Part shown: positions 55,853-64,000 of the stretch, piece by piece
How positions within the stretch are numbered: the stretch's first letter is position 1
Layout of the letters: every line of letters begins with the position of its first letter
Source: Aquabacter cavernae
Lineage (GTDB): Bacteria; Pseudomonadota; Alphaproteobacteria; Rhizobiales; Xanthobacteraceae
NCBI RefSeq assembly: GCF_003993795.1
Contig: NZ_RWKV01000003.1
Coordinates: 62,001-126,000 of the forward strand
Reading direction: 5' to 3'
Length of the DNA: 64,000 nucleotides
Program-made: the position numbers and the translations under genes
Notes under the pieces: generated by a model
Seen by the model: only the letters and a program-made list of their open reading frames with translations
Told to the model about the DNA's origin: nothing
Database searches by the model: none

Positions 55853-56542
55853 TCACGCCTCGATGAAGCGCGCGCGGCCCGTGCGGGCGGCGATGCGCTT
55901 GTGCAGATGCACCATGAAGGCGGTGCCGTAGACCGGGGTGATGAGGTTCACCACCGGGATCATGAGCACCGGCGCGATGAAGAAGCCCGCGAAGAACACC
56001 GTCACGGCATTCTGCTGGCGCAGCGCCCGCGCCTCGGCGGGGGAGACGAAGCGCATGGCCGCCAGCTCGAAATATTCCCGCGAGAGCAGATAGGCGTTCA
56101 CCAGGAAGAAGATGACGAGGTTCACGCCCGGCACCAGGAGCAGGAGCAAGGCGACGAGGTTCACCACCAGCACCAGCAGGAAGAAGCGTAGCGAATAGAG
56201 CAGCGCGCGGCCCACCGGCTGGGGCAGGCCCGGCGCGTCGGCGGGGTAGCTCGCCTTCTCCACCGCCTCGGCCACATCGTCCAGGAACAGGCCTGCCACC
56301 AGCGTGGACACCGCCGGCACCAGATAGAGCGCGCCGAAGACGATGCCGAGGCCCGCCATGACGGCGATGGTGGTCTCCAGCCAGGGATGGGTGGGCAGGT
56401 CCACCAGCCAGCCGAGAATGACGTTCAGGCCGATGCCGAGCACGACCAGCAGCGCGAGCGCCAGCCCCACGGACTTCCAGAGCACGCCACGAAGCAGCGG
56501 GGAGAAGACCTGTTGCAGGGCGGTGAGGGCATCGGAAAACAT
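55853..56542 (-). CDS. EI24/CysZ-like membrane protein
   Basis: A 229-residue inner-membrane protein of the EI24 (CysZ-related) family with four to six helices. It shows GIGLNVILGWLVDLP, GALYLVPAVSTLVAGLFLDD and LLLVPGVNLVIFFLVNAYLL, followed by SREYFELAAMRF. CysZ imports sulfate in enterobacteria, but alphaproteobacterial members are uncharacterised. The start at 56542 (MFSDALTALQQVFSP) matches the family and has AAGG upstream, although the frame stays open for a further kilobase. Tail-to-tail with nth. Confidence 0.85.
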   Translation of the reverse strand: MFSDALTALQQVFSPLLRGVLWKSVGLALALLVVLGIGLNVILGWLVDLPTHPWLETTIAVMAGLGIVFGALYLVPAVSTLVAGLFLDDVAEAVEKASYPADAPGLPQPVGRALLYSLRFFLLVLVVNLVALLLLLVPGVNLVIFFLVNAYLLSREYFELAAMRFVSPAEARALRQQNAVTVFFAGFFIAPVLMIPVVNLITPVYGTAFMVHLHKRIAARTGRARFIEA

Positions 56543-56671
56543 GAAGGACCCTTCGTGGTGAGCGTTACCGCCAAGGTGGGGGCGCGGCCCGCGTAGCTCA
56601 AGGGCCGTCATTCTGCCGTCACCCCCCGCGGTCTTCCATGCGCCCGGTAACACGATGCCATCGGACCTGCC

Positions 56672-57961
56672 ATGCGCCGCCGCGATCTTCTCACCGCCGC
56701 CCTCACGCTGCCTCTCGCCGCCCCGCTGGTGCTGCGGTCCGCCAGGGCCGAGCCGATGGAGCCGCTGGACGCGGCCGTCGCGCCGTCCTTGCCGCCGCTG
56801 AAGATCTCGCCGGCCCTGCGGGCGCGCCTCATCACGCTGATGCGTCAGCACGGGCGGGGCAATGCGGACTTCGATCCCGCCCGCCGCCCCTATGCGGTGT
56901 TCGACTGGGACAACACGTCCATCATGAATGATTGCGAGGAAACGCTGTTCCTCACTCTCATCGAGCGCTTCGCCTTCCGCCTGCCTCCGGCCGAGTTCGC
57001 CCAGGCGCTGCGGGCCGGGGTGCCCGAGGGGCCGTTCGCGGCTTCTTATCGCAACGCCGCCGGGGCGCCGGTCGCGTTCGCGGATCTCGCGGCCGACATC
57101 GATGCGGATTATGCCGCCCTCGCCGCCGCCTACGGCACGCCCGCGCGTGAGGAGAAGCGCGCGGATCTCGCCAAGGATGAGCGGCTCCAGAGCCTCAAGG
57201 CCAAGCTGTTCTTCACCTACAACGCCATCACCGACACGTTCGGCGACCTCGTGGGCGACGGCTGGATGGTGGGCTTCCTCGCGGGCGGAACGCCCGAGGA
57301 CTTGCAGGCGCTGGCGCGCCTCAACAATGACGAGACGCTGGGCCGCGCCATGGCGGAGATCACCTTCACCTCGCCCCGCGGCCGCCCCGGCAAGGCGGGG
57401 GTGGTGAGCCAGACCCATCTGGACGGCCTGCGCCTCACCCCCGAGATCGCCTGCATCCAGCACGCCCTCATGGCGGCGGGCATCGACGTGTTCGTGGTGA
57501 GCGCGTCCTGCGAGGAGGTGGTGAAGGTGTTCGCCTGCGATCCGCGCTACGGCTACGGCCTGCCCGAGGCGCATGTGTACGGCATCCGCATGCAGCGCCG
57601 CGACGGGAAGATGGACTGGCGCCCCGCGCAGGACTGGCCCATCACCTGGGGGCCGGGCAAGGTGCAGGCGATCCGCCGGACCATGGTGGATGCGCGCGGC
57701 TTCGGCCCGCTCATTGTGTTCGGCGACAGCGACGGCGACTTCAACATGCTGTCCGAATTCCAGGAGACGGCCCTGGGCGTGATCGTGAACCGCGTGAAGG
57801 GTGGCGGCATCGGCGAATTGAGCCGCAAGGCCGCCGAGCAGATGGGCGCGCCCGCGCCGCGCTTCATGCTCCAGGGGCGCAACGAGAATACCGGCGAATG
57901 GCGCCCCTCGGCGCAGACGCTGAAGCTCGGACAGCAGGCCGAGACCCTGGTGCGGGCCTGA
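56672..57961 (+). CDS. Tat-exported HAD-superfamily phosphatase
   Basis: A 429-residue hydrolase. The N-terminus MRRRDLLTAALTLPLAAPLV is a twin-arginine signal with cleavage near SARA-E. The HAD core follows: motif I FDWDNTSIMND (nucleophile Asp78, acid Asp80), the motif II Ser in VVSASCEEVV, and motif III/IV in IVFGDSDGDFNM. It is related to periplasmic phosphorylcholine-type or other acid phosphatases; the substrate is not known. The Tat signal fits a metal-loaded enzyme folded before export. Convergent with the DUF3574 gene, nine bases apart. Confidence 0.87.
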   Translation: MRRRDLLTAALTLPLAAPLVLRSARAEPMEPLDAAVAPSLPPLKISPALRARLITLMRQHGRGNADFDPARRPYAVFDWDNTSIMNDCEETLFLTLIERFAFRLPPAEFAQALRAGVPEGPFAASYRNAAGAPVAFADLAADIDADYAALAAAYGTPAREEKRADLAKDERLQSLKAKLFFTYNAITDTFGDLVGDGWMVGFLAGGTPEDLQALARLNNDETLGRAMAEITFTSPRGRPGKAGVVSQTHLDGLRLTPEIACIQHALMAAGIDVFVVSASCEEVVKVFACDPRYGYGLPEAHVYGIRMQRRDGKMDWRPAQDWPITWGPGKVQAIRRTMVDARGFGPLIVFGDSDGDFNMLSEFQETALGVIVNRVKGGGIGELSRKAAEQMGAPAPRFMLQGRNENTGEWRPSAQTLKLGQQAETLVRA

Positions 57962-57970
57962 TGGGAGGCC

Positions 57971-58402
57971 TCAGGGCGTGACGCGGACCGGATAGTCGAG
58001 CCGGGTCGCCTTCGCCCCGCCGAAGCGGCGGGCATAGTCGGCGGTGATCTGGCCGACCTTCGCGAGGGCGTCCGGCGTGTTGGGGTGGAGAATGAGCATC
58101 ACGCGCACCCCGGCGATGCCGGTGGCGGTGAGGGTGCTCGCCTCCAGCACGGTGACGCCGTCCGAAAAGCGCGGGCGCACCGTCTCGGTGGCGAACTGAT
58201 TCCACTGCTGGGCGCTCACCCCCTTGCCATCGGGGCTCTCCAGCTCGAAGCGCAGCTCGCTCTGCACCATGACGCTGTCCGCCCACGGGCTGGCCTGCCA
58301 GCCGGGCGTCGGGGACGGCGCGGGGGATTGGGCGGAGGCGAGGCCGGACGCCGTCACGGCGAAGGCGAGGACGAGAAGGCGGATCATCGTAGGACGAAAC
58401 AT
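57971..58402 (-). CDS. DUF3574 exported protein
   Basis: A 143-residue protein with a signal peptide (MIRLLVLAFAVTASGLASA) and a domain like DUF3574: VMVQSELRFELES, GVSAQQWNQFATETVRPRF and SDGVTVLEAS, then RVMLILHPNTPDA. Function unknown. ATG at 58402 or 58387 possible. It is divergent from tetR of the RND operon. Confidence 0.75.
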   Translation of the reverse strand: MFRPTMIRLLVLAFAVTASGLASAQSPAPSPTPGWQASPWADSVMVQSELRFELESPDGKGVSAQQWNQFATETVRPRFSDGVTVLEASTLTATGIAGVRVMLILHPNTPDALAKVGQITADYARRFGGAKATRLDYPVRVTP

Positions 58403-58504
58403 GGCTGGCTCCGGCAGGACCGTGCCAAGCTGAATAGAGCAGGCGTCCCGGCTTGCCTATCCCGCCGATCCGCCTTGATCCCGACCCACTCCGGCGATAT
58501 GAGA

Positions 58505-58520
58505 GCGAACGTTCATTCGC
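58505..58520. promoter_or_regulatory. Possible TetR operator upstream of the RND operon
   Basis: GCGAA (58505-58509) and TTCGC (58516-58520) form a dyad that also contains GAACGTTC, within the divergent gap before the tetR start at 58534. It is compatible with autoregulation; short and not proven. Confidence 0.4.
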
Positions 58521-58533
58521 ATCCGGTGTCGCC

Positions 58534-59163
58534 ATGGGCATGGAAGGTCCGCAGACGGGACAGCAGGAGCATCGGGCGGAGCAGCGGCGCCGGATCATCG
58601 CGGCGGCGGCGGTCTGCTTCAGCCGCGACGGCTTCCACGGCACCTCCATGCAGCAGATCTGCGCCGAGGCGGGCATGAGCCCGGGTGCGCTCTATCGCTA
58701 CTTTCCCTCCAAGGAATCCCTGATCGGCGCCATCGTCGAGGGCGAGCGGGCGGACCGCGCCCGCATCCTCGACGCGCTGGACGGCGCCCCGACCTTCGTG
58801 GACGGCCTGCGGGACTGCCTCGACGTGATGCTCTCCCCGGAGCCGCTCCTGCCCTGCAAGGCGCTCGGCCCGGAAGTGATGGCCGAGGCGATCCGCAACG
58901 AGACGCTGCGCGATGCCCTGGAGCCGGTGGAGGAAGAGACGCGGGCGCGGCTTGTCGCCACGCTGGAGGCCGCCCGCGCGCGGGGCGAGATCGATCCCGC
59001 CATCGATCTGGAAACCCTCAACATGCTCTTCAACATGATCGGCGACGGCCTGATCCTGCACAATCTGCTGCATCCAGAATGGCAGCTCGCCGGGCGCGCG
59101 GACGCCTTGGCGGATCTCATCCGGCGCATGATCGCCCCCCAGGTGGGAGAGGTTGAGACATAA
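58534..59163 (+). CDS. TetR-family regulator of the RND efflux operon
   Basis: A 209-residue regulator. The helix-turn-helix spans VCFSRDGFHGTSMQQICAEA and GMSPGALYRYFPSKESLIGA (residues 27-66), followed by a ligand domain. It stands first in a TetR-MFP-RND gene line and probably represses the pump genes. ATG at 58534 or 58540. Its stop lies 77 bases before the first possible ATG of the membrane fusion gene. Confidence 0.9.
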   Translation: MGMEGPQTGQQEHRAEQRRRIIAAAAVCFSRDGFHGTSMQQICAEAGMSPGALYRYFPSKESLIGAIVEGERADRARILDALDGAPTFVDGLRDCLDVMLSPEPLLPCKALGPEVMAEAIRNETLRDALEPVEEETRARLVATLEAARARGEIDPAIDLETLNMLFNMIGDGLILHNLLHPEWQLAGRADALADLIRRMIAPQVGEVET

Positions 59164-59240
59164 AACTCGAAATTTCCGCCTGAAAACCGTCGCAACCCGC
59201 TTTTACGGCAATGCCTGCACACAATTGGAACCCGGCCCCC

Positions 59241-60449
59241 ATGGACCGTTTCGCCCGCTTCTCGGCTCTCCTTCTCCTCGCCCTCGCGGGCGCCATCCCT
59301 GCGCCTGCCCTCGCGGCCGATCCCGTGCCCGCCGAGCAGAAGGGGCTGGCGGTGAGCGTCACCCATCCCGTGCGCCGGGAAATGTCGGACACGCTGCTGG
59401 TGACCGGCTCTCTGCTGCCGCGCGAGGAGATCCAGGTGGGGCCTGAAATCGAGGGCTACCGGCTGGTGGAATTGCTGGCGGAAGCCGGTGACCGGGTGGA
59501 GAAGGGCCAGGTTCTGGCGCGCCTCTCGCGCGACATGCTGGACGTGCAGCTCGCCCAGAACACCGCCAATGCCGCCAAGGCGCGGGCCGCCATCGCCCAG
59601 CAGAAGGCCAATCTGGACCAGACCCTCGCCCAGGAGGCGGAGGCCCTGACCGCCGTGGACCGCACGCGCCAGCTGCGCAAGACCGGCGTCTCCTCCCAGG
59701 AGCAGCTGGACGAGCGCGAGCGCGCGGTGAAGGTGGCGACCGCCCAGGTGGCCGCCGCCCGCGAGATGCTGGCCGCCGCCGAGGCGGATTCCACCTTGGT
59801 GGCTGCCCAGCGGGCGGAGATCGAGCTGCGCCTCGCGCGCACCGACATCAAGGCGCCCGAGGCGGGGGTGGTGCTGGCCCGCCATGCCCGCATCGGCGCC
59901 ATCGTCCTGTCCACCCGCAGCGATCCGCTCTTCACCATCGCCCGCGACGGCGCCGTGGACCTGGACGCCCAGGTGCCCGAGGCCAGCATGGCGCGGCTCA
60001 AGGTGGGCCAGAAGGTGCAGGTGACGCCCGCCGGCTTCACCCAGCCGGTGGACGGCACGGTGCGCCTCATTGCGGCCCAGGTGGACAAGTCCACGCGCCT
60101 TGGAGAGGTGAAGGTGGCGCTCGCCGCCGATCCGGAGCTGCGTCCGGGCACCTATGGGCGCGGCCTCGTGGAACTGGGGCGGCGCGATGCCCTCACCGTG
60201 CCGCTCTCCGCCGTGATGTTCGACGGCGACGGCGCCTATGTCATGGTGGTGGAGGACGCCATCGTGCGCGAGCGCCGCGTGGGCGCCGGGCTGAAGGGGC
60301 AGGGCGTGGTTGAGGTCACGGGCGGCCTCAAGCCGCAGGACGTGGTGGTGGTGCGCGCGGGCGGCTTCCTGCGCGACGGAGACCGGGTCCGCCCCGTCAT
60401 GACCACCGATGTGAGCGCCAGCCGTGCTCCGGCGACGGGTGCCCGCTGA
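59241..60449 (+). CDS. RND efflux periplasmic adaptor (MFP)
   Basis: A 402-residue periplasmic linker of a tripartite pump. A signal peptide (FSALLLLALAGAIPAPALAA) precedes VTHPVRREMSDTLLVTGSLL. The lipoyl half is EIEGYRLVELLAEAGDRVEK, and a long coiled-coil with many Ala, Gln and Arg occupies residues 105-185. The second lipoyl half is RTDIKAPEAGVVLARHARIG, and beta-barrel and membrane-proximal domains follow. ATG at 59241 is preferred for the signal peptide; an ATG at 59211 is in frame. Its stop overlaps the RND gene start (TGATG), so the two are translationally coupled. Confidence 0.92.
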   Translation: MDRFARFSALLLLALAGAIPAPALAADPVPAEQKGLAVSVTHPVRREMSDTLLVTGSLLPREEIQVGPEIEGYRLVELLAEAGDRVEKGQVLARLSRDMLDVQLAQNTANAAKARAAIAQQKANLDQTLAQEAEALTAVDRTRQLRKTGVSSQEQLDERERAVKVATAQVAAAREMLAAAEADSTLVAAQRAEIELRLARTDIKAPEAGVVLARHARIGAIVLSTRSDPLFTIARDGAVDLDAQVPEASMARLKVGQKVQVTPAGFTQPVDGTVRLIAAQVDKSTRLGEVKVALAADPELRPGTYGRGLVELGRRDALTVPLSAVMFDGDGAYVMVVEDAIVRERRVGAGLKGQGVVEVTGGLKPQDVVVVRAGGFLRDGDRVRPVMTTDVSASRAPATGAR

Positions 60450-63400
60450 TGGCCCTCAACATCTCCGCCTGGGCGATCCGCAAGCCGATCCCCTCGCTCG
60501 TCCTGTTCGTGGTGCTCACCGCGCTCGGCATCGTGCATTTCCGGTCCATGCCGGTCACGCAGATGCCCAATATCGACGTGCCCATCGTCATGGTCTCCAT
60601 CACCCAGCCGGGCGCCGCGCCCAGCGAGCTGGAGACGCAGGTGACCAAGAAGGTGGAGAATGCCGTTGCCGGCGTCGCTGGCGTGAAGCACATCACCTCC
60701 TCCGTCTCGGAAGGCGCGTCCGTCGCCATCGTGGAATTCCACCTGGAGACCCAGGTGGACCGGGCGGTGAACGATGTGCGCGACGCGGTCACCAAGATCC
60801 GCTCCGATTTGCCCCAGTCCATCGACGAGCCGCAGATCCAGCGCGTGGACATCGAGGGCGCGGCCATCGTGACCTATGCGCTGTCCTCCGCCAGCCTCTC
60901 CACGGAGGAATTGTCCTGGTTCGTGGACGATACGGTGGCGCGTGCGCTCCAGGGCGTGCGCGGCGTCGCCCAGGTGAAGCGCCAGGGGGGCCTCGCGCGC
61001 GAGATCCGGGTGTCGCTCGACCCCGACCGGCTGATGGCGCTCGGCATCACGGCGGCGGAGGTGAGCCGCCAGTTGCGCGCCACCAATGTGGATGTGTCCG
61101 GCGGGCGCGGCGAGGTGGGAACCCAGGAGCAGTCCATCCGCACCCTCGCGGGCGCGGCCACCGTGGACGAACTGGCCGACACCCGCATCGTGCTCTCCAA
61201 CGGCCGCCATGTGCGCCTGAAGGATCTGGGAACGGTCTATGACGGGGCCGAGGAGGCCCGCAGCTTCGCCCGCCTCGACGGGCGCCCCGTGGTGGCGTTC
61301 GGCGTGTTCCGCGCCAAGGGCTTCTCGGACGTGGTGGTCTATGACCGCGTGGCCGAGGCGGTGAAGGAGCTGCAGGAGGCCAATCCCGACATCTCCATCT
61401 CCATGATCGACACCACGGTCCGCTACACCAAGGCGGACTATGAATCCGCCATGCACACCCTCATCGAGGGGGCGATCCTGGCGGTGATCGTGGTGTTCCT
61501 GTTCCTGCGCGACTGGCGGGCGACGCTCATCACCACGCTGGCCATCCCTTTGTCCATCCTGCCCACCTTCTGGATCATGGACATGCTGGGCTTCTCGCTG
61601 AATGCGGTGAGCCTACTGGCCATTACCCTGGTGACGGGCATCCTGGTGGATGATGCCATCGTGGAGATCGAGAACATCGTGCGCCATATGCGGCAGGGCA
61701 AGTCGCCCTATCGCGCCTCCATCGAGGCGGCGGACGAGATCGGTCTGGCGGTGGTGGCCACCACGCTCACCATCGCCGCCGTGTTCGTGCCGGTCTCCTT
61801 CATGAGCGGCATTGCCGGGCAGTATTTCAAGCAGTTCGGCATCACGGTGGCCATCGCGGTGCTGTTCTCGCTGGCGGTGGCGCGGCTCATCACGCCCTTG
61901 TTCGCCGCCTATTTCCTGCGCGATACGGGCCACCGCCAGGAACGCGACGGGCCGGTCATGCGCTCTTATGTGCGCATCCTGGCCTGGTCCATCCGCCATC
62001 GCTTCCTGACCATTCTCATGGGCTTCGGCGTGTTCGCGGGCACCATTTTCCTCTCCACCATGCTGCCCTCCGGCTTCCTGCCGGAGAACGACATCTCGCG
62101 CACCATGCTTTCGGTGGAGATGCCGCCGGGCACCACGCTCAGTGAGACCCAGAAGGTCTCCGACCGCATCACCTCCATGCTGATGGCTCAGCCCGAAGTG
62201 GCGAGCGTCTATTCCACCGCCGGTGACGGCGGGGAGGGGGGCATGTCCATGTCGGCGGGCGAGGTGCGCAAGGCCACCATCATCGTGAACCTGAAGCCCC
62301 GCGCGGATCGTACCGTCTCCCAGTCGGACTTCGAGGACCGGCTGGATGCGGAGCTGCGCAACCTGCCCGACATGCGCTTTTCCTGGAGCGCCAACGGGCA
62401 GAACACCCAGCGCGGCTTCACCGTGATCCTCTCCGGCAATGACGGGGCGGCGGTGGAACAGGCGGCGCTGAAGCTGGAGACGCAGACCCGCGACCAGGTG
62501 GGCGTGCTCACCAACGTGGTCTCCTCCGCGTCCCTCGACCGGCCGGAAATCCGCATCGTGCCCAAGCTCGACCAGGCGGCGGAACTGGGCGTGTCGGTGG
62601 ACACCATCGCCGAGACGGTGCGCATCGCCACCATCGGCGACATCAACGCCAACCTCGCGAAATTCTCCGCCAAGGACCGGCAGATCGATATCCGCGTGAA
62701 GATGGACGAGAAGGCGCGCGCCCAGCTCGCCACCTTCGACGCCATCCGCGTGCCCACGTCCACGCCGGGCGTGTCGGTGCCGCTCTCGTCGGTGGCCACC
62801 ATCAGCTTCGGCAAGGGGCCCACCGCCATCGACCGCTATGACCGCGCCCGCCGCATCGCGGTGGAGGCGGACCTTGTGGGCGACACGCCGCTGGGCACGG
62901 CGCTGGAGGCGGTGAAGGCGCTGCCCGCCGCCCGCGACCTTCCGCCCGGCGTGGCGCTGAAGGAATCGGGCGACGCGGAGATCATGGGCGAGGTCTTCTC
63001 CGGCTTCGCCATGGCCATCGCGGCGGGCATCATGCTGGTTCTGGCGGTGCTGGTGCTGCTGTTCCACGATGTGCTGCAGCCCATCACCATTCTTATTTCG
63101 CTCCCCCTCTCGGTGGGCGGCGCCTTCGTGGCGCTGCTGCTCACGGGCAATTCCGTGTCGCTGCCGGTGGTCATCGGCTTCCTCATGCTCATGGGCATCG
63201 TCACCAAGAACGCCATCCTGCTGGTGGATTTCGCGGTGGTCGCCATGGCCGAGGGGCATGACCGCTTCACGGCGCTCATCGAGGCGGGCCGCAAGCGCGC
63301 CCAGCCCATCGTCATGACCACCATCGCCATGGCGGCGGGCATGGTGCCCTCGGCGCTGGGCCTGGGGGAAGGCGGCGCGTTCCGCGCGCCCATGGCCATC

Positions 63401-63583
63401 GCGGTCATCGGTGGCCTTTTGGCCTCCACCGTGCTCTCGCTGGTGTTCGTGCCGGCGGTGTTCTCGGTGATGGACGATCTCGACCATCTGCTGAGCCGCA
63501 TCTTCGGCCGCTTCATCGGCAAGAAGGACGAACCGGGCGAGGACGAGACGCCCGCGCACACCGCCTCCCGCCCCGCCGAGTGA
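60449..63583 (+). CDS. RND-family efflux permease (AcrB-like)
   Basis: A 1044-residue inner-membrane pump with 12 helices and two large periplasmic loops. The N-terminus is WAIRKPIPSLVLFVVLTALG, and MPNIDVPIVMVSITQPGAAPSE-type porter sequence follows. The proton-relay helix 4 has LVTGILVDDAIVEIENIVRH with the paired acidic residues, and helix 10 has LMLMGIVTKNAILLVDFAVV with the Lys. It exports drugs or metabolites with its MFP partner; the outer-membrane channel is not encoded nearby. Complete and start-coupled to the adaptor gene. Confidence 0.95.
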   Translation: MALNISAWAIRKPIPSLVLFVVLTALGIVHFRSMPVTQMPNIDVPIVMVSITQPGAAPSELETQVTKKVENAVAGVAGVKHITSSVSEGASVAIVEFHLETQVDRAVNDVRDAVTKIRSDLPQSIDEPQIQRVDIEGAAIVTYALSSASLSTEELSWFVDDTVARALQGVRGVAQVKRQGGLAREIRVSLDPDRLMALGITAAEVSRQLRATNVDVSGGRGEVGTQEQSIRTLAGAATVDELADTRIVLSNGRHVRLKDLGTVYDGAEEARSFARLDGRPVVAFGVFRAKGFSDVVVYDRVAEAVKELQEANPDISISMIDTTVRYTKADYESAMHTLIEGAILAVIVVFLFLRDWRATLITTLAIPLSILPTFWIMDMLGFSLNAVSLLAITLVTGILVDDAIVEIENIVRHMRQGKSPYRASIEAADEIGLAVVATTLTIAAVFVPVSFMSGIAGQYFKQFGITVAIAVLFSLAVARLITPLFAAYFLRDTGHRQERDGPVMRSYVRILAWSIRHRFLTILMGFGVFAGTIFLSTMLPSGFLPENDISRTMLSVEMPPGTTLSETQKVSDRITSMLMAQPEVASVYSTAGDGGEGGMSMSAGEVRKATIIVNLKPRADRTVSQSDFEDRLDAELRNLPDMRFSWSANGQNTQRGFTVILSGNDGAAVEQAALKLETQTRDQVGVLTNVVSSASLDRPEIRIVPKLDQAAELGVSVDTIAETVRIATIGDINANLAKFSAKDRQIDIRVKMDEKARAQLATFDAIRVPTSTPGVSVPLSSVATISFGKGPTAIDRYDRARRIAVEADLVGDTPLGTALEAVKALPAARDLPPGVALKESGDAEIMGEVFSGFAMAIAAGIMLVLAVLVLLFHDVLQPITILISLPLSVGGAFVALLLTGNSVSLPVVIGFLMLMGIVTKNAILLVDFAVVAMAEGHDRFTALIEAGRKRAQPIVMTTIAMAAGMVPSALGLGEGGAFRAPMAIAVIGGLLASTVLSLVFVPAVFSVMDDLDHLLSRIFGRFIGKKDEPGEDETPAHTASRPAE

Positions 63584-63642
63584 ACGTCCCCTCGGTTGGA
63601 TCGATATTCGGATCGCTGGAGCGATTTTGGCCTCTTAGGGCC

Positions 63643-63736
63643 GTCATGCCCGGGCTTGTCCCGGGCATCCACGCCTCCGGGTCGAGCGTGATCCAGGCCG
63701 AACCCCGTGGATGGCCGGGACAAGCCCGGCCATGAC
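63643..63736. repeat. Rhizobiales-type intergenic inverted repeat
   Basis: Arms of 31 bases (63643-63673 and 63706-63736) beginning GTCATG and containing GGGCTTGTCCCGG match with two differences around a 32-base centre. The element lies 60 bases after the RND gene stop. Similar sequences are scattered between genes of many rhizobial genomes. The rest of the gap 63737-63866 holds nothing I can identify. Confidence 0.82.
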
Positions 63737-63866
63737 ACCGCTTTTTTGAAAGAACGGTCCCGACCGCTTGAATGTCGGTCGGCCCTCGTGAATTCCCGGC
63801 GCGGGCTTCGGCCCGTGCCGTTCGGGAGCGGTCCGGCGGCCCGCCGCCGCAGCGCAGCATGCCCGC

Positions 63867-63915
63867 TTGACTTGTTCGCCAAAAAGAACGATATCGGTTC
63901 TATCGGACTTATCAG
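63867..63915 (+). promoter_or_regulatory. Promoter-like region with triple TATCRG repeat
   Basis: TTGACT (63867-63872) could be a -35, with GATATC (63890-63895) 17 bases later as a weak -10. TATCGG, TATCGG and TATCAG begin at 63892, 63901 and 63910, an exact nine-base period, and may be regulator contacts. CGATATCG (63889-63896) is a perfect dyad. It drives the short Cys-rich ORF that follows. Confidence 0.45.
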
Positions 63916-63931
63916 GCGAACGGGTGCGGCC

Positions 63932-63961
63932 ATGATGTGCTGCTTGTGTCGGCGAATGTGA
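63932..63961 (+). CDS. Candidate cysteine-rich leader peptide, MMCCLCRRM
   Basis: A nine-codon ORF starting with two ATG and encoding Met-Met-Cys-Cys-Leu-Cys-Arg-Arg-Met before TGA. Three of nine codons are Cys, and the Arg codons are CGG and CGA. A weak GGGTG lies upstream, and a promoter-like region 40-65 bases before. GCGGC (63964-63968) and GCCGC (63975-63979) just after the stop can pair. The pattern resembles leader peptides whose translation speed reports cysteine supply to a downstream sulfur gene. The gene it would control lies beyond the right edge, so the role is inference. Confidence 0.5.
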   Translation: MMCCLCRRM

Positions 63962-64000
63962 CTGCGGCCCTGACGCCGCGCGTGACGCCTGTCCCGTTTT

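Noticed and set aside
56543-57574. Upstream extension of the EI24 membrane-protein frame by about 340 codons
   Set aside because: The extension is antisense to the HAD phosphatase gene and not family-like; the real start is at 56542.
63707-63961. 84-codon open frame running through the inverted repeat to the end of the short Cys-rich ORF
   Set aside because: Its first part lies inside a repeat arm and the promoter-like stretch and has no ribosome binding site; only the last nine codons look like a meaningful unit.

Overview
The window is high-GC, gene-dense DNA from an alphaproteobacterium, most likely of the order Hyphomicrobiales (Rhizobiales) and perhaps near Xanthobacteraceae. The reasons are the gene orders leuS-lptE-holA and radA-cvpA-purF, an infC that appears to start at ATT, alphaproteobacterial families (TIGR02301, DUF3108, DUF2244), a CtrA-type box, and the intergenic inverted repeats of the GTCATGCCCGGGCTTGTCCC type. 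The placement is inference from gene content; no species is claimed. No rRNA, tRNA, CRISPR array, transposase or prophage was seen. Almost all of it looks like stable chromosome. The clear exception is one AT-rich methyltransferase gene at 8.3-8.8 kb.

Left third (0-26 kb): the 5' part of dapE diverges from a large MscS-family channel. Then come a palindromic repeat pair, a CAP-domain lipoprotein, an acyl-CoA synthetase, rpmB with a queuosine-precursor transporter, and an SDR gene divergent from its TetR-type regulator. After the foreign methyltransferase lies a valine-degradation locus: a LysR regulator divergent from mmsA, acyl-CoA dehydrogenase and mmsB, closed by a strong bidirectional terminator. 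An NhaD/CitMHS-type antiporter and leuS-lptE-holA follow. Then come an AmpG-like permease, an orphan LuxR-type response regulator, YjbQ, an HSL-type esterase, a DsbA-fold isomerase, holC and a periplasmic metallo-beta-lactamase-fold protein.

Middle (26-44 kb): a tiny DUF3096 membrane protein and ppdK; a two-gene unit of opgC and an SGNH-like protein with a CtrA box upstream; a decayed gene remnant; a luciferase-like monooxygenase, an SDR and a histone-deacetylase-family hydrolase. A TetR regulator faces an EmrAB-type drug efflux pair across two operator palindromes. A putrescine-degradation pair (puuA, puuB), a DUF3108 protein and infC complete this part.

Right third (44-64 kb): a D-2-hydroxyacid dehydrogenase, radA, cvpA-purF, an SDR, pepA, and an OhrR-like MarR regulator divergent from a haloperoxidase-like hydrolase. 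Next are small hypotheticals, an AraC/Ogt fusion for alkylation repair, nth, an EI24 membrane protein, a Tat-exported HAD phosphatase, and a TetR-MFP-RND efflux operon. The last 400 bases hold a Rhizobiales-type inverted repeat and then a promoter-like stretch leading to a 9-codon ORF, MMCCLCRRM. This is a candidate cysteine-sensing leader peptide for a gene lying just beyond the right edge and is the most unusual signal in the window.
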